A program made the position numbers and the translations under genes. The notes under the pieces are model-generated. The model was not told the DNA's origin, did not search any database, and worked only from the letters and a program-made list of their open reading frames with translations. From Brevundimonas sp. (GTDB lineage Bacteria; Pseudomonadota; Alphaproteobacteria; Caulobacterales; Caulobacteraceae), in contig NZ_JAQSDY010000027.1 of assembly GCF_029946145.1 (NCBI RefSeq), positions 248,001-312,000 on the forward strand: DNA of 64,000 nucleotides. The letters are read 5' to 3'. Positions 42,667 to 51,711 of this stretch are shown here, piece by piece; the stretch's first letter is position 1, and each line of letters starts with the position of its first letter.

Positions 42667-45600
42667 TCACGGCGTGACCGGGGCAGGTGTCGGAGCCGGC
42701 GACGCCTGGCCGTTGCGGGCGCGGTTCAGGTCCAGCAGGTCGCCGACCAGCTGGTTGAGGTTCAGGGTGGTGTCCAGCGTCAGGTCGATGCCCGTGCCGG
42801 ACGGCAGGGGCAGCTCGTGGTTCAGGAATTCGCGGCTGATGAAGTCGGCGATCGAAATGCGCAGTTCCTGATGCCGGGGCGGATCGTGACGGCCGCGGAT
42901 GCGGAACAGGACGCCGATCCGGCCTTCGTCGAGGCTGTTCACCTCAGCCGAGAGCAGGTCGAACGACAGGTTTTCCATGGCCTGATAGGCGAGGTCCTGA
43001 ATGGTGTTGGGTGGCACGCCCTCCCCGCCGCCGCCGGCCTCGAGCCCGCTGAGGGCCTCGCGCGCGATGGACAGGCGGCCGGGCTGGACCGCGGCCAGCG
43101 AACCCCCGGTGATGCGGACGCCGCCTTCCCGCGTCGAGGTGAAGGGCAGACGGCCCGAGACGAGGGCGTCCAGCTGGACCTTGTCGCCGAAGCCCGAGCC
43201 AGCGAGGACTTCGCCCAGCTGGACCTTGTCGAGGACGATGACGCCCGTGATCGGCTGGTTCGGGTCCAGCGGCACGGCGAAGGGCTCAACACTGATGCGG
43301 CCGCCGGCCGCGGCGAGGTCGCCGGCCTGGATCGTCACGCCCGCCTTGTCGAGGCCGAACGTCAGTTCGATGTCGGTCAGGGGCGCAACCGACTCCAGAA
43401 GGTCGGCGGTCAGGCGCTGGCCCGGCGCGGCGGTCAGGGGCGCCAGGTTGATGAAGTCGACGGTTCCGCGCAGACCCTTGACCGGACCCGCCGGGCTGAC
43501 GAAGTCGAGGCCGGGGATGGTCAGGCGTCCCGAGCTGGTCCCCTCTGCATCAGCGCGCCAGTCGACGCGACCGTTGAAACCGACCGACCCGGTCGCGGGC
43601 GAACCGACGAAATCTCCGGCCAGGGGGCTGAGATCGCCGGGCTGAAGGCCTCCCTCGGCGAAGATCAGGGACGGGGCGTCGATGGCGATGCCGCCGACAC
43701 CTGACCCGCCGTCATGGGCCAGGGTCAGGCGACCGAGGGCGGCGCCGTCGCGGGTCAGGTCGAAGCCGCCGGTCCAGTCCTCGCCCGTCATGCGGGCCGC
43801 GCCGGTGGCGCCGAGAGGGTTGAAGCGCAGAGGCGTGGTGGCGTCGGAGACCGTCGCGCCGGCGATGCGGGTGTCGAGGTTGATGCCGGACGAACCGCCG
43901 ATGGCGGTGAAGCCGCCCTGGACGTCGCCGAAATGCAGGGCGAGGAAGGGGGCGTCGGCGCTGAACCCGCGCACGGCGCCGTCCGATCGCCAGCCGCCGT
44001 CCGCGATGCTGGCCAGCGGACGCGCCGCGGGACAGATCTGGCCGGCCAGCGCGGTGACGTCGCTTTCGTCCAGCTCCAGCCGCTCGACCGTGATCGGGCC
44101 GCAGCCGCTGGCGACATAGGTGACGCGGCCGGTCGACGAGGTCAGTTCCCCCCGGGTCTGGACGGCGATCCCCTTGGCGAGGCCGAAGTCGAGGGCGGCG
44201 CGGCCGTCCAGCGTGGCGGTGAAGCCGGTCGGAGTCAGGCGCCATGCGGGAATGGCGAACGCCGCCTCGGGCAGACCCCGACCCCGGGTCGCCGTCAGGC
44301 TGAGCGCGCCGCCGCCCGGCCGGCCGGGCGCGGCGGTGAAAAGGGGCGTGGCGGCGGGATGCAGCGTCAGGACGCCCCCGTTGACCGGACGCAGGGTGGC
44401 CGGACGGGTCAGGGCGACCCGGGTTCCGGACGGATCGGCGGTGAGGCTGAAGGCGGGAATGTCGACGGCGAAGGCGGACAGGGCCTGTTTCATCCCGGCC
44501 AGTTCAGGCACGTCGTCGCGGCTGGCGGGACCGAACAGGGGCCAGCGTCCGCGCGCGGCGGTCAGGGAGCCGGCGGCGTCGAAGCGCAGGCCCTGATCGA
44601 CGACCAGATCCATCCGTCCGCCGCCCCGCGCGCCGGTCAGGACCAGATCGTTCCATGCGAGACGGTCGGCGGACAGGGCCATGGGCCCCTCGGCCTCCAG
44701 CGCCGCCCCCCGGCCCCCCAGCACCATGCGGGCGGAGCGCAGGGCGACCCCGGTTCCGTCCAGTCCGGAACCCGAGGCGCGGGCGGCGGTCGCCGTGGCG
44801 GGACCTTCCAGCCGCCAGCCGAAGCCTCGCGCGTCGCGGCTGAAGACGGACCGCGCGCGGTCCAGACGCAGGCGAGCGCCGGACGCGGCGGCGGGCCCCT
44901 CGATCCGCGCGGCGCGGACGTCGAGGTCGCCGGCGCCGTCGATGCGGAATGTCTCGATCCAGCCCGCGGTCTGGCCGGAGAAGGTCAGGCGGGCGTCGGC
45001 GCCCCGGGCCGTGGTTGCGCCGGACGAGAGGCGGGCCGCGGTGAAGGCGGCGTTCAGGGCGGCGCGACCGTCGCCCCGGCGGCCTTTCAGATCCGGATAG
45101 GGCAGGTTTCCGGTGACAACGAGTTTCGCCGCCTCGCCCTCGAACCCCGGCAGGGGCGCGCGGTCGGCGGCGGCGTCCAGCCGGACGGCGATGCGGTCGC
45201 CGGTGGTGGTCAGGTCGACGGCGGCCTGAAGACCCCGGGCCTCGGCCTCTCCGCTCTTGAAGGCGGTGGCCGGCATGCGGGCGATCAGCCGCATCAGCTT
45301 GCCGTTGTCGATCCGCGCGTCGCCCAGGATGTTGGTCGGGCCGTAGTCGGTGTCCAGCCGGACGCGGGCGCTCTCGACGATCACCAGGGGACCGCGGCTG
45401 TCGGGGCGGGGCGGGCGGCCGGTGAATTTCTCGACCAGGGGATCCAGCGAGCCGAGCGTCAGCTTGCCGCCGCGCACGCTGGCGCGGACCACCGGACGGA
45501 CCAGGCGAATGCGGGTCGGGATGACGCCGAGCCCCCCCTTCGACCAGGGCGCGCCGATGCCGTAGTCCACCTCGACACGTTCGACGACGACGTCGGGGTT

Positions 45601-45858
45601 GGCGGGATCGCCGATGCGGACCCGGGCGACCAGGCCGTCCATCTCCAGCCGCTCTATATCCATGTCGGCGTCGACGCCCTGCTGCTCCAGCCAGCCGATC
45701 AGCACCTGACGCGTGGCGGCGCGGCGGTTGAGCCACAGCATCACGAACAGGATCAGCAGGACGCCCAGCACCCCGGCGGCGACGATCAGCATGCGTCGAC
45801 CGGCGGCGCGCCGGGGCGGACTTGGGGAAACGGGGGCGGGCGTGGCGTCGGCGCTCAT
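42667..45858 (-). CDS. ydbH: YdbH, AsmA-like intermembrane lipid-transport protein
   Basis: 1063 residues with one N-terminal membrane anchor (about residues 25-45, 'MLIVAAGVLGVLLILFVML') and a very long, beta-rich periplasmic part of repeated short strands, as in AsmA/TamB-like bridge proteins. The C-terminal region 'GIDLTLDTTLNLNQLVGDLL' is the YdbH (DctA-YdbH) segment that contacts YnbE. ATG 45858 is used; the open frame upstream is shadow. With ynbE and ydbL it forms the complete operon, so the phospholipid bridge is probably functional. Confidence 0.9.
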   Translation of the reverse strand: MSADATPAPVSPSPPRRAAGRRMLIVAAGVLGVLLILFVMLWLNRRAATRQVLIGWLEQQGVDADMDIERLEMDGLVARVRIGDPANPDVVVERVEVDYGIGAPWSKGGLGVIPTRIRLVRPVVRASVRGGKLTLGSLDPLVEKFTGRPPRPDSRGPLVIVESARVRLDTDYGPTNILGDARIDNGKLMRLIARMPATAFKSGEAEARGLQAAVDLTTTGDRIAVRLDAAADRAPLPGFEGEAAKLVVTGNLPYPDLKGRRGDGRAALNAAFTAARLSSGATTARGADARLTFSGQTAGWIETFRIDGAGDLDVRAARIEGPAAASGARLRLDRARSVFSRDARGFGWRLEGPATATAARASGSGLDGTGVALRSARMVLGGRGAALEAEGPMALSADRLAWNDLVLTGARGGGRMDLVVDQGLRFDAAGSLTAARGRWPLFGPASRDDVPELAGMKQALSAFAVDIPAFSLTADPSGTRVALTRPATLRPVNGGVLTLHPAATPLFTAAPGRPGGGALSLTATRGRGLPEAAFAIPAWRLTPTGFTATLDGRAALDFGLAKGIAVQTRGELTSSTGRVTYVASGCGPITVERLELDESDVTALAGQICPAARPLASIADGGWRSDGAVRGFSADAPFLALHFGDVQGGFTAIGGSSGINLDTRIAGATVSDATTPLRFNPLGATGAARMTGEDWTGGFDLTRDGAALGRLTLAHDGGSGVGGIAIDAPSLIFAEGGLQPGDLSPLAGDFVGSPATGSVGFNGRVDWRADAEGTSSGRLTIPGLDFVSPAGPVKGLRGTVDFINLAPLTAAPGQRLTADLLESVAPLTDIELTFGLDKAGVTIQAGDLAAAGGRISVEPFAVPLDPNQPITGVIVLDKVQLGEVLAGSGFGDKVQLDALVSGRLPFTSTREGGVRITGGSLAAVQPGRLSIAREALSGLEAGGGGEGVPPNTIQDLAYQAMENLSFDLLSAEVNSLDEGRIGVLFRIRGRHDPPRHQELRISIADFISREFLNHELPLPSGTGIDLTLDTTLNLNQLVGDLLDLNRARNGQASPAPTPAPVTP

Positions 45859-46251
45859 GGGCGGGTCATAGCCGGATGGAGACCCGGCCGGAAAGCCCGC
45901 TGAACAAAGCGGAAAACAGGTCCAATACTGTAAGCGTGACCACTGAAGCACAGTTGAGTGGCGCATCGGCCACTTTGAATGCATTCAGAGTCGGGCCGAG
46001 ATGGGTCACACACGTTGCAGCCGACTCCTGTGCCCGCCCGATGGCGAATACACTGTTCAACTCGCGCGATATTCTCTTGGTTCACGCAAGCTTTACCAGC
46101 GACAACGGCTCCGGTTAACGGTCTGTAACGAACCGTCTTCCCATGATGGGACTGACCGGCTATACGGCCTGTCTCGCGAAGGGGTGGCTCCGGCGCGATC
46201 CTTGCTTCCAGTGGCTTGGCGCCGTTCGGCGTCGTCGTTTTTCGGGGACCG
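45859..46251. other. Divergent intergenic region, ydbH / M23 peptidase
   Basis: 393 bp between two divergent genes, AT-richer than average, so it probably carries both promoters. Two GANTC sites occur (a GAGTC near 45987 and a GACTC near 46022). No convincing short gene or assigned -35/-10 pair. Confidence 0.55.
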
Positions 46252-47628
46252 ATGGCTCAGTTCGATCCACGTCGCCAACCGATGCGCATCGCACCTCACG
46301 CCCTGACGGCGGTGGCGGCGATCTCGGTGGCTCTGCTTGCCGGTCGTGTGTACCAACCCGCGAAAGCGGAAGAGGCTCCGCCTCTCACGCAAATTCAGAT
46401 TTCCGCCCTGGCCGACCAGGCGTTCGCCGCCGCGGGCACCCCCGCCGGCCTGACCACGCCGGAGGCCATTCCGGTCCAGATCCGCCGCGGCGAGACCTTC
46501 GAGCAGGCCGTGCGCCGCACCGGCATCGCGCCGGAAGAAGCCTCGGCCGTCGCCGCCACCCTGTCCAACGCCATGGACGTCACCGCCATGCGGGTCGGCC
46601 AGCGGTTCGAAACCGCCATCTCCAGGCCGCGCGGCGGCCGGGGCGACGCTCGCCTGATCGGCCTGACCATGCGCACCGGTCCCGCGACCCAGCTGACCGT
46701 CTCCCGCAGCTTCGACGGCGCCCTGCGCCTGCGTGCGCTGGAAGAAAAGGTCACGCACGAGACCGTGGTTCTGACCGGCAAGGTCGAGGGCTCGCTGTCG
46801 CGCACGGCGCGGCGCGAAGGCGCGCCTGCCGACGTGGCGCGCGCCGCCGGCCGGCTGTTCTCGCACAGGTTCGACCTGGAACGGGACGTCCGGGCCAATG
46901 ACGAATTCACCTATGTGTTCGGCCGCACCGTCACCGAGAACGGCCGCACCATCGGCACCGACGGCCTGCTGTACGCCGAACTGAAGGGCGTGGCCTTCTA
47001 TCGCTTCCAGCCCGCCGGGGCGAAGGAGCCGCAGTATTTCGACGGCACGGGCAAGAACACGCGTTCGGCCTTCATGCGCACGCCGCTTGAGCGGGGCTTC
47101 CGCGTCTCATCCTCGTTCGGCTTCCGCCGTCATCCGATCGCCGGCTATCGCAAGATGCACCAGGGCATCGACTTCGCCGCGGGCATGGGCACGCCGGTGG
47201 TGGCGCCCGCGGACGGCGTCGTGGTCGAGGCCCGCCGCTGGGGCGGCTATGGCAACTGGCTGCGCATCCGCCATTCCAACGGTCTCGAAAGCGGCTACGG
47301 CCACCTGTCGCGCTACGCCTCCGGCGTCCGCGCCGGCCAACGCGTCCGCCAGGGACAGGTCGTCGCCTTCGTCGGTTCGACCGGCGCCTCGACCGGTCCG
47401 CACCTGCACTATGAACTGTGGCGCAGCGGCCAGCGGATCAATCCGGCCGGCGTGCGCACCACCGAGGGCACCATCCTGGCCGGGGCCGATCTGGCCGCGT
47501 TCAGGGCCGAAAAGGCCCGCATCGACCGCATCCGCGCCGCCGGCGGCGAACGCCGTCCGCAGGTCCAGCGCGCGGCCGTGGCTCAGGCCGCCGCCGCACC
47601 CGCCGGCCTGCGCCCCGCCCAGGGCTAG
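46252..47628 (+). CDS. M23 family metallopeptidase (murein endopeptidase)
   Basis: 458 residues. An N-terminal hydrophobic segment (ALTAVAAISVALLAG) is followed by a LysM/opacity-like 'IRRGETFEQAVRRTGI' and a ~100-residue C-terminal M23 domain with the zinc-site pattern MHQGIDFAAG (His/Asp ligands) and GPHLHYEL (HxH). It cleaves peptidoglycan cross-links in the periplasm. All zinc ligands are present, so it is an active peptidase rather than an EnvC-type regulator. A positively charged Ala-rich tail closes the protein. It is divergent from ydbH. Confidence 0.93.
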   Translation: MAQFDPRRQPMRIAPHALTAVAAISVALLAGRVYQPAKAEEAPPLTQIQISALADQAFAAAGTPAGLTTPEAIPVQIRRGETFEQAVRRTGIAPEEASAVAATLSNAMDVTAMRVGQRFETAISRPRGGRGDARLIGLTMRTGPATQLTVSRSFDGALRLRALEEKVTHETVVLTGKVEGSLSRTARREGAPADVARAAGRLFSHRFDLERDVRANDEFTYVFGRTVTENGRTIGTDGLLYAELKGVAFYRFQPAGAKEPQYFDGTGKNTRSAFMRTPLERGFRVSSSFGFRRHPIAGYRKMHQGIDFAAGMGTPVVAPADGVVVEARRWGGYGNWLRIRHSNGLESGYGHLSRYASGVRAGQRVRQGQVVAFVGSTGASTGPHLHYELWRSGQRINPAGVRTTEGTILAGADLAAFRAEKARIDRIRAAGGERRPQVQRAAVAQAAAAPAGLRPAQG

Positions 47629-47637
47629 ACCGCTTCC

Positions 47638-48282
47638 TCACCCCTGCGCATTCGCCGCGATCAAGGCGTCGTCGATCTCGCGCGCCCGGACCGAAGCCTC
47701 GCGCTGGAACAGCCGGTCCGCATAGGTCTTGAAGGCATCGCGCCCGGGCAGGCTCTTGAACTGCAGGCCCCAGCCGATCTGGCTGCCGACATAGGCGTCG
47801 GCCGCGCTGAAGCGGTCGCCCAGGATCCACGGACCCGGGCCTGACACCGCCGTCTCGAGTGCGTCGACCACCTGTTCGAAGCTGCCGTAGCCGGCCATGG
47901 CCGCCTTCTCGGAGGGGGCCAGAAGGTTCAGCGCCTTGGCCGTCACGGCCGCTTCCAGCGGGCCAGCGGCGAAGAACAGCCAACGGAAATAGGTCCCGCG
48001 CATCGGATCATCGTTGGCGGGCGCCAGCCCGGCCTCCGGGAAGGCGTCGGCGAGGTAGGCGCAGACCGCCGCGCATTCGGTGACTGTCACGCCGCGATGG
48101 GTGATGGCCGGAACCTTGCCCATGGGATTGATTGCCAGATAATCCGGAGCCTTCATCGTCGTGCCGTAATCCAGAACGACGGTGCGGTAGGGACGGCCGA
48201 CCTCCTCCAGCATCCAGCGCGCGATACGGCCGCGCGACATGGGGTTGGTGTAGAAGACGATTTCGTCGGACGGCTGGCCCAA
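47638..48282 (-). CDS. Glutathione S-transferase family protein
   Basis: 214 residues from TTG 48282, which has GGGAGG 5 nt upstream; no ATG gives the domain start. The N-terminal thioredoxin-like domain (EIVFYTNPMSRGRIARWMLEE) has a Ser in the usual catalytic position. The 'NPMGKVPAITHRGVTVTEC' segment contains the cis-Pro and glutathione-binding residues. The C-terminal helical domain ends 'QREASVRAREIDDALI'. It is divergent from the hydrolase gene with only 46 bp between starts. Confidence 0.9.
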   Translation of the reverse strand: MGQPSDEIVFYTNPMSRGRIARWMLEEVGRPYRTVVLDYGTTMKAPDYLAINPMGKVPAITHRGVTVTECAAVCAYLADAFPEAGLAPANDDPMRGTYFRWLFFAAGPLEAAVTAKALNLLAPSEKAAMAGYGSFEQVVDALETAVSGPGPWILGDRFSAADAYVGSQIGWGLQFKSLPGRDAFKTYADRLFQREASVRAREIDDALIAANAQG

Positions 48283-48328
48283 TGTGACCTCCCTTGCGTT
48301 CCCGCGGCAAGCTAGACTCAAAGACGGC

Positions 48329-49219
48329 ATGGAACAAAGACGAAACCTGTTGAAGGGCCTGGCGGCCGCAGCGGCCCTGTGGGGCGCCGGTTCGGGCGCG
48401 TGGGCGCAAACCCCGTTCCGCTCATCGCGCATCACCGTGACCACGCGCGGGCGCGGGCCGGACCTCATCCTGATCCCCGGTCTTGCCTCGACGGCCGAGG
48501 TGTGGCGCGGGCTGGCGACACAGCTGGAAAGCCGGCGGCGGCTGCATCTGGTTTCGGTGCGCGGCTTCGGCGATCTGGCGGCCCAGGCCAATGCCGACGG
48601 CTCGGTCATGCCTGGCGTGGCCAATGAGGTGCGACGCTACATGGCCGAACAGCGCCTGGCCCGGCCCGCCGTCATCGGCCATTCGATGGGCGGTCAGGTC
48701 GGCATCCGGATCGCCGCCGACGCGGGCGTCCGGGTGGGACGGGTGATGGCGGTGGATTCCTCGCCCTTCTTCGCCGCCCTGATCAGCCCGGGAGCCACGG
48801 TCGGCGACGTCGAGCCGCTCGCCCAGCTGGCCTTTCAAGCGATCCAGTTCCTGGGTGACGAGGCGTTGCGGACGCGCGGCCGGTCGATGGGACTGGAGCT
48901 GGGAGGGGCGGCGGACGCGGTGTTCGGCTCGATGGGCTGGCAAGGCGGAGACCGGCGGGTGCTGGCCCAGTCGCTGTATGAGGTGATGACGGTGGACCTG
49001 CGCCGCCGCCTGCCCGACATCGTGGCGCCGGTGACGGTGGTCTATGGCTGGAGCGCGGACCAGAATTCGCCGCGCGCCAGGGCCGACAGCCTGTTCCGAA
49101 GCGCCTACGCCCGCCTGCGCCGACCCGCGACCTTCGAGCGGATCGAGGGGGCCGAGCATATGGTGATGATTGACCAGCCGCGGCGGTTCCTGGCGGCGGT
49201 GGAACGATTCCTGGCCTAG
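48329..49219 (+). CDS. Secreted alpha/beta hydrolase
   Basis: 296 residues. An N-terminal signal (MEQRRNLLKGLAAAAALWGA, twin-Arg-like RRNLLKG) suggests export by Tat. The nucleophile elbow GHSMGG near residue 118, a 'VVYGWSADQN' strand with the acid, and a late 'EGAEHMVMIDQP' His complete the triad. Substrate unknown. Its stop overlaps the convergent maiA stop. Confidence 0.9.
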   Translation: MEQRRNLLKGLAAAAALWGAGSGAWAQTPFRSSRITVTTRGRGPDLILIPGLASTAEVWRGLATQLESRRRLHLVSVRGFGDLAAQANADGSVMPGVANEVRRYMAEQRLARPAVIGHSMGGQVGIRIAADAGVRVGRVMAVDSSPFFAALISPGATVGDVEPLAQLAFQAIQFLGDEALRTRGRSMGLELGGAADAVFGSMGWQGGDRRVLAQSLYEVMTVDLRRRLPDIVAPVTVVYGWSADQNSPRARADSLFRSAYARLRRPATFERIEGAEHMVMIDQPRRFLAAVERFLA

Positions 49220-49848
49220 TCGGCGTCGGGCTGGACGTCCGGATGGGCGGCGGCGAAGGCGAGCTGCTGTTTCGCCGCCTCGTCGATAGCCAGCAGGCGC
49301 GGGAAGGCGTCGAGGGGGACGTTGAAGCGCCGGGCGGAATAGATCTGCGGGATCAGATAGCAGTCGGCCAGGGTCGGGGCCGCGCCGAAGCACCAGCCGT
49401 GGCCGTGTTGCGCGACCAGCGCCTCCAGGGCGGTGAAGCCCGGAATGATCCAGCGCGCGGCCCAGGCGTCGATGGCGGCCTGATCGGCGCCGAAGGTCTC
49501 CCGCAGGGCCTTGCCGACGCGGAGATTGTTGAGCGGATGGATGTCGCAGCCGATCACGGCGGCCATGGCGCGGACCCGCGCGCGGTCCAGCGGATCGGGC
49601 GGCAGCAGGGCCGGGGAAGGGTGCGTTTCTTCCAGCCATTCGAGGATGGCCGGGCTCTGGGCCAGGACGGCGCCATCGACCTCGAGCGCCGGCACCATGC
49701 CCTGGGGATTGAGGACTGCGAAGGCGGCCGACTTGTGAGCCCCGGTGCGCAGATCGACGCCTTGCTGGGCGTAGCGCAGGCCCTTGAGATTCAGGGCGAT
49801 GCGGACGCGATACGCCGCGCCCGAGCGCCAGTAGCCGTGCAGGATCAT
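49216..49848 (-). CDS. maiA: Maleylacetoacetate isomerase (zeta-class GST)
   Basis: 210 residues. The zeta-GST signature 'YWRSGAAYRVRIALNLKGL' with SSxxxRVRIA-type catalytic Ser/Arg segment is clear, followed by 'NPQGMVPALEVDG' and a helical C-terminal domain. It isomerises maleylacetoacetate to fumarylacetoacetate with glutathione in tyrosine or homogentisate catabolism, or maleylpyruvate in gentisate breakdown. The ATG overlaps the FAH gene's stop by 4 nt, so both act in one pathway. Confidence 0.92.
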   Translation of the reverse strand: MILHGYWRSGAAYRVRIALNLKGLRYAQQGVDLRTGAHKSAAFAVLNPQGMVPALEVDGAVLAQSPAILEWLEETHPSPALLPPDPLDRARVRAMAAVIGCDIHPLNNLRVGKALRETFGADQAAIDAWAARWIIPGFTALEALVAQHGHGWCFGAAPTLADCYLIPQIYSARRFNVPLDAFPRLLAIDEAAKQQLAFAAAHPDVQPDAD

Positions 49849-50495
49849 CGCGGCGTCACCGTGAAGGCGAGCGGCTGCAGACCGCCGATTGACGCCTCGA
49901 CCCGGTCGCCGGGCTGCAGCGGGCCGACGCCCTCGGGCGTGCCGGTGAAGATCAGGTCTCCGGGGCGGACGTCCCAGAGAGTGCGCGCCTTGGCGAGAAT
50001 CTCGGCCGGATTCCAGACCATGTCGTCCAGCCGGCCCGACTGACGGGCTTCGCCATTGACCGACAGGGCGATGGGCGCGGCCGGATCCGGCAGGGCGCCC
50101 AGGGTGATCGGGCCGCAGGGGGCGGACTGGTCAAAGCCCTTGGCCGCGTCCCACGGACGGCCCTTCTCCTTGGCCGCGGCCTGGAGGTCGCGGCGGGTCA
50201 GGTCACAGCCGACGGCCCAGCCGGCGATCGCCCCCTCCGCGCCGATCGCGCAGACCAGTTCGACTTCATGGTGCAGGTTTGAGGTGGCCAGGGGAAAGAC
50301 CGGATCGGCGCCGTCGACCACCGCATCGGCGGGCTTGGTGAAGAAGAAGGGCTCGGCCCGTTCGTGGCCCATCTCTTTCGCATGGGCGGCGTAGTTCTGG
50401 CCCACGCAGAGAATGCGCCGCACGGGGAAGCGCTCGACGCGTCCGTGGATCGGCAGGGAGGGGGTGGGAGCGGGGTCAAACAGCCAGTCGGTCAT
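49845..50495 (-). CDS. Fumarylacetoacetate hydrolase family protein
   Basis: 216 residues. The FAH fold motif 'FPVRRILCVGQNYAAHAKEM', the metal-binding acidic residues near 'HHEVELVCAIG' and the C-terminal 'RPGDLIFTGTPEGVGPLQPG' are present. At ~216 residues it is the short FAHD1/YcgM-type rather than a full FahA (~420). With maiA it probably handles fumarylpyruvate or fumarylacetoacetate. The first gene of the pair. Confidence 0.92.
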   Translation of the reverse strand: MTDWLFDPAPTPSLPIHGRVERFPVRRILCVGQNYAAHAKEMGHERAEPFFFTKPADAVVDGADPVFPLATSNLHHEVELVCAIGAEGAIAGWAVGCDLTRRDLQAAAKEKGRPWDAAKGFDQSAPCGPITLGALPDPAAPIALSVNGEARQSGRLDDMVWNPAEILAKARTLWDVRPGDLIFTGTPEGVGPLQPGDRVEASIGGLQPLAFTVTPR

Positions 50496-50631
50496 GACGT
50501 CTGTCTATGCCCGGATGCGACGCTTCGCCAGCCGTCGGAAATGGTGCAATGCGGGAACCGGCGTGTCGCGGTGGCGTTCCGGATCTGAAGTCTCTATTTA
50601 ACAGCCAAGCTTGAACATCGGAGCGCGCATC

Positions 50632-51012
50632 ATGGCCACGACCAAGGCGGCACGAACTGCCGTGAAGAACGATCTCAATACCCTGAAGGACGACCTGAAG
50701 GTCCTCGGCGCCGAGGAAAAGGCGCGGCTGCGCGAGAAGGCGGCGGACGCCGAAACCCGCGTGCGCGCCAAGGCCGCCGAGGCCGAAGCTCGTCTGCGCG
50801 AACAGTCGGATGTCCTGCGCGAGCGGGCCCGCGGCTATTACGACACGGCCCGCGTTCGCGGTCAGGAATACTATGACGAAGCGCAGGATCGCTTCGACGA
50901 AGCCCAGCGCTACATCACCGAGCGGGTGCAGGAGCGTCCCGTGCAGTCCACCGCCATCGCCCTGGGCGTCGGCGTCGTGCTGGGTCTGCTGCTCGCCGGC
51001 CGTCGCCGCTGA
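50632..51012 (+). CDS. DUF883/YqjD-like membrane-anchored stress protein
   Basis: 126 residues: a long charged helical part (LREKAADAETRVRAKAAEAE) with many heptads, a YYDTARVRGQEYYDEAQ segment, and a C-terminal transmembrane helix (TAIALGVGVVLGLLLAG) with a basic end. This fits YqjD/ElaB/DUF883 proteins, which in E. coli bind ribosomes at the membrane in stationary phase. GGAG lies 9 nt upstream of the ATG. The stop overlaps the next start (TGATG). Confidence 0.85.
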   Translation: MATTKAARTAVKNDLNTLKDDLKVLGAEEKARLREKAADAETRVRAKAAEAEARLREQSDVLRERARGYYDTARVRGQEYYDEAQDRFDEAQRYITERVQERPVQSTAIALGVGVVLGLLLAGRRR

Positions 51013-51422
51013 TGTTCGGCGGGGGCCTGGCCAGAGGTCTGGTCAAAAAAGCCGTCGCGGCTTCGGCCGCGGCGGGCGCCGCTCTGGTGGCGGTGCTGGC
51101 ATTGGGGGCGACGATCTTCTTCGCCCTGCAGCTGATCGTCGTGCCCCTGGCGGCTGCGGCGATCACCTTCCTGCTGTTCGCCCTGGTCGCAGTCGTCGTG
51201 ACGATGATGTTGTTGGCTCGCAGCGAGGCCGAAGACGAACTGGACGAGGACGAGCCGTCCGGTCTGGGCGCGCGCGCCTACAGCCTGTTCCGCCAGCGCC
51301 CGATCCTGGGCACGGTGGCGGCTCTGGCCGGCGGCTGGATCTTCCTCAGGAATCCGGCTCTCGCCACCATGGTCGCGGCCGCCTTCACCGAAAAGCCGCA
51401 CGGACGAGGCCGCCGCCGCTAG
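51012..51422 (+). CDS. Membrane protein, phage-holin-like family
   Basis: 136 residues with two long hydrophobic helices (about 10-40 and 43-72) and a third near 95-115, with an acidic connecting loop (SEAEDELDEDEPSG). Position directly behind a DUF883 gene matches the widespread pair in which the second protein is annotated as phage holin family; there is no phage gene nearby, so a holin role is unlikely. Coupled by TGATG. Confidence 0.75.
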   Translation: MFGGGLARGLVKKAVAASAAAGAALVAVLALGATIFFALQLIVVPLAAAAITFLLFALVAVVVTMMLLARSEAEDELDEDEPSGLGARAYSLFRQRPILGTVAALAGGWIFLRNPALATMVAAAFTEKPHGRGRRR

Positions 51423-51509
51423 CGGCGGAACGGGGTCGGGTCCGGAACGTTGGTCCCTGAGGCGCGGTGCAAGCCGTTCCTGGATCAACCGCTCTGGAAG
51501 GAACCGCTT

Positions 51510-51674
51510 ATGCTTCGTTGGGCTCTAATCTTTCTCGTTCTGGCGCTGGTCGCGGGCGCCCTGGGCGCCGGTGGCATCGCCGGGCTTTCGATGAACATCG
51601 CCTATGTGCTGTTCGTCGTCTTTATCATCCTGCTGATCGTGCATTTCGTCACAGGCAGGGGACGCCGCATCTAG
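51510..51674 (+). CDS. DUF1328 small membrane protein (YtjA-like)
   Basis: 54 residues: MLRWALIFLVLALVAGALGA, then a Gly-rich turn (GGIAGLSMNIAYVL) and a second helix ending 'VHFVTGRGRRI'. This is the two-helix DUF1328/YtjA protein. GGAAGGA lies upstream of the ATG. Grouping with the DUF883 and holin-like genes indicates a small envelope-stress cluster. Confidence 0.88.
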   Translation: MLRWALIFLVLALVAGALGAGGIAGLSMNIAYVLFVVFIILLIVHFVTGRGRRI

Positions 51675-51711
51675 GCGAACGATACGTCTGAAAGAACGAG
51701 GCCGCGGTCGC

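Noticed and set aside
45866..46060. Small minus-strand gene upstream of ydbH
   Set aside because: No ribosome site, weak composition, and it overlaps the probable promoter region.
51012..51422. Prophage holin
   Set aside because: No lysin, structural or regulatory phage genes nearby; it pairs with DUF883 as in many non-phage loci.
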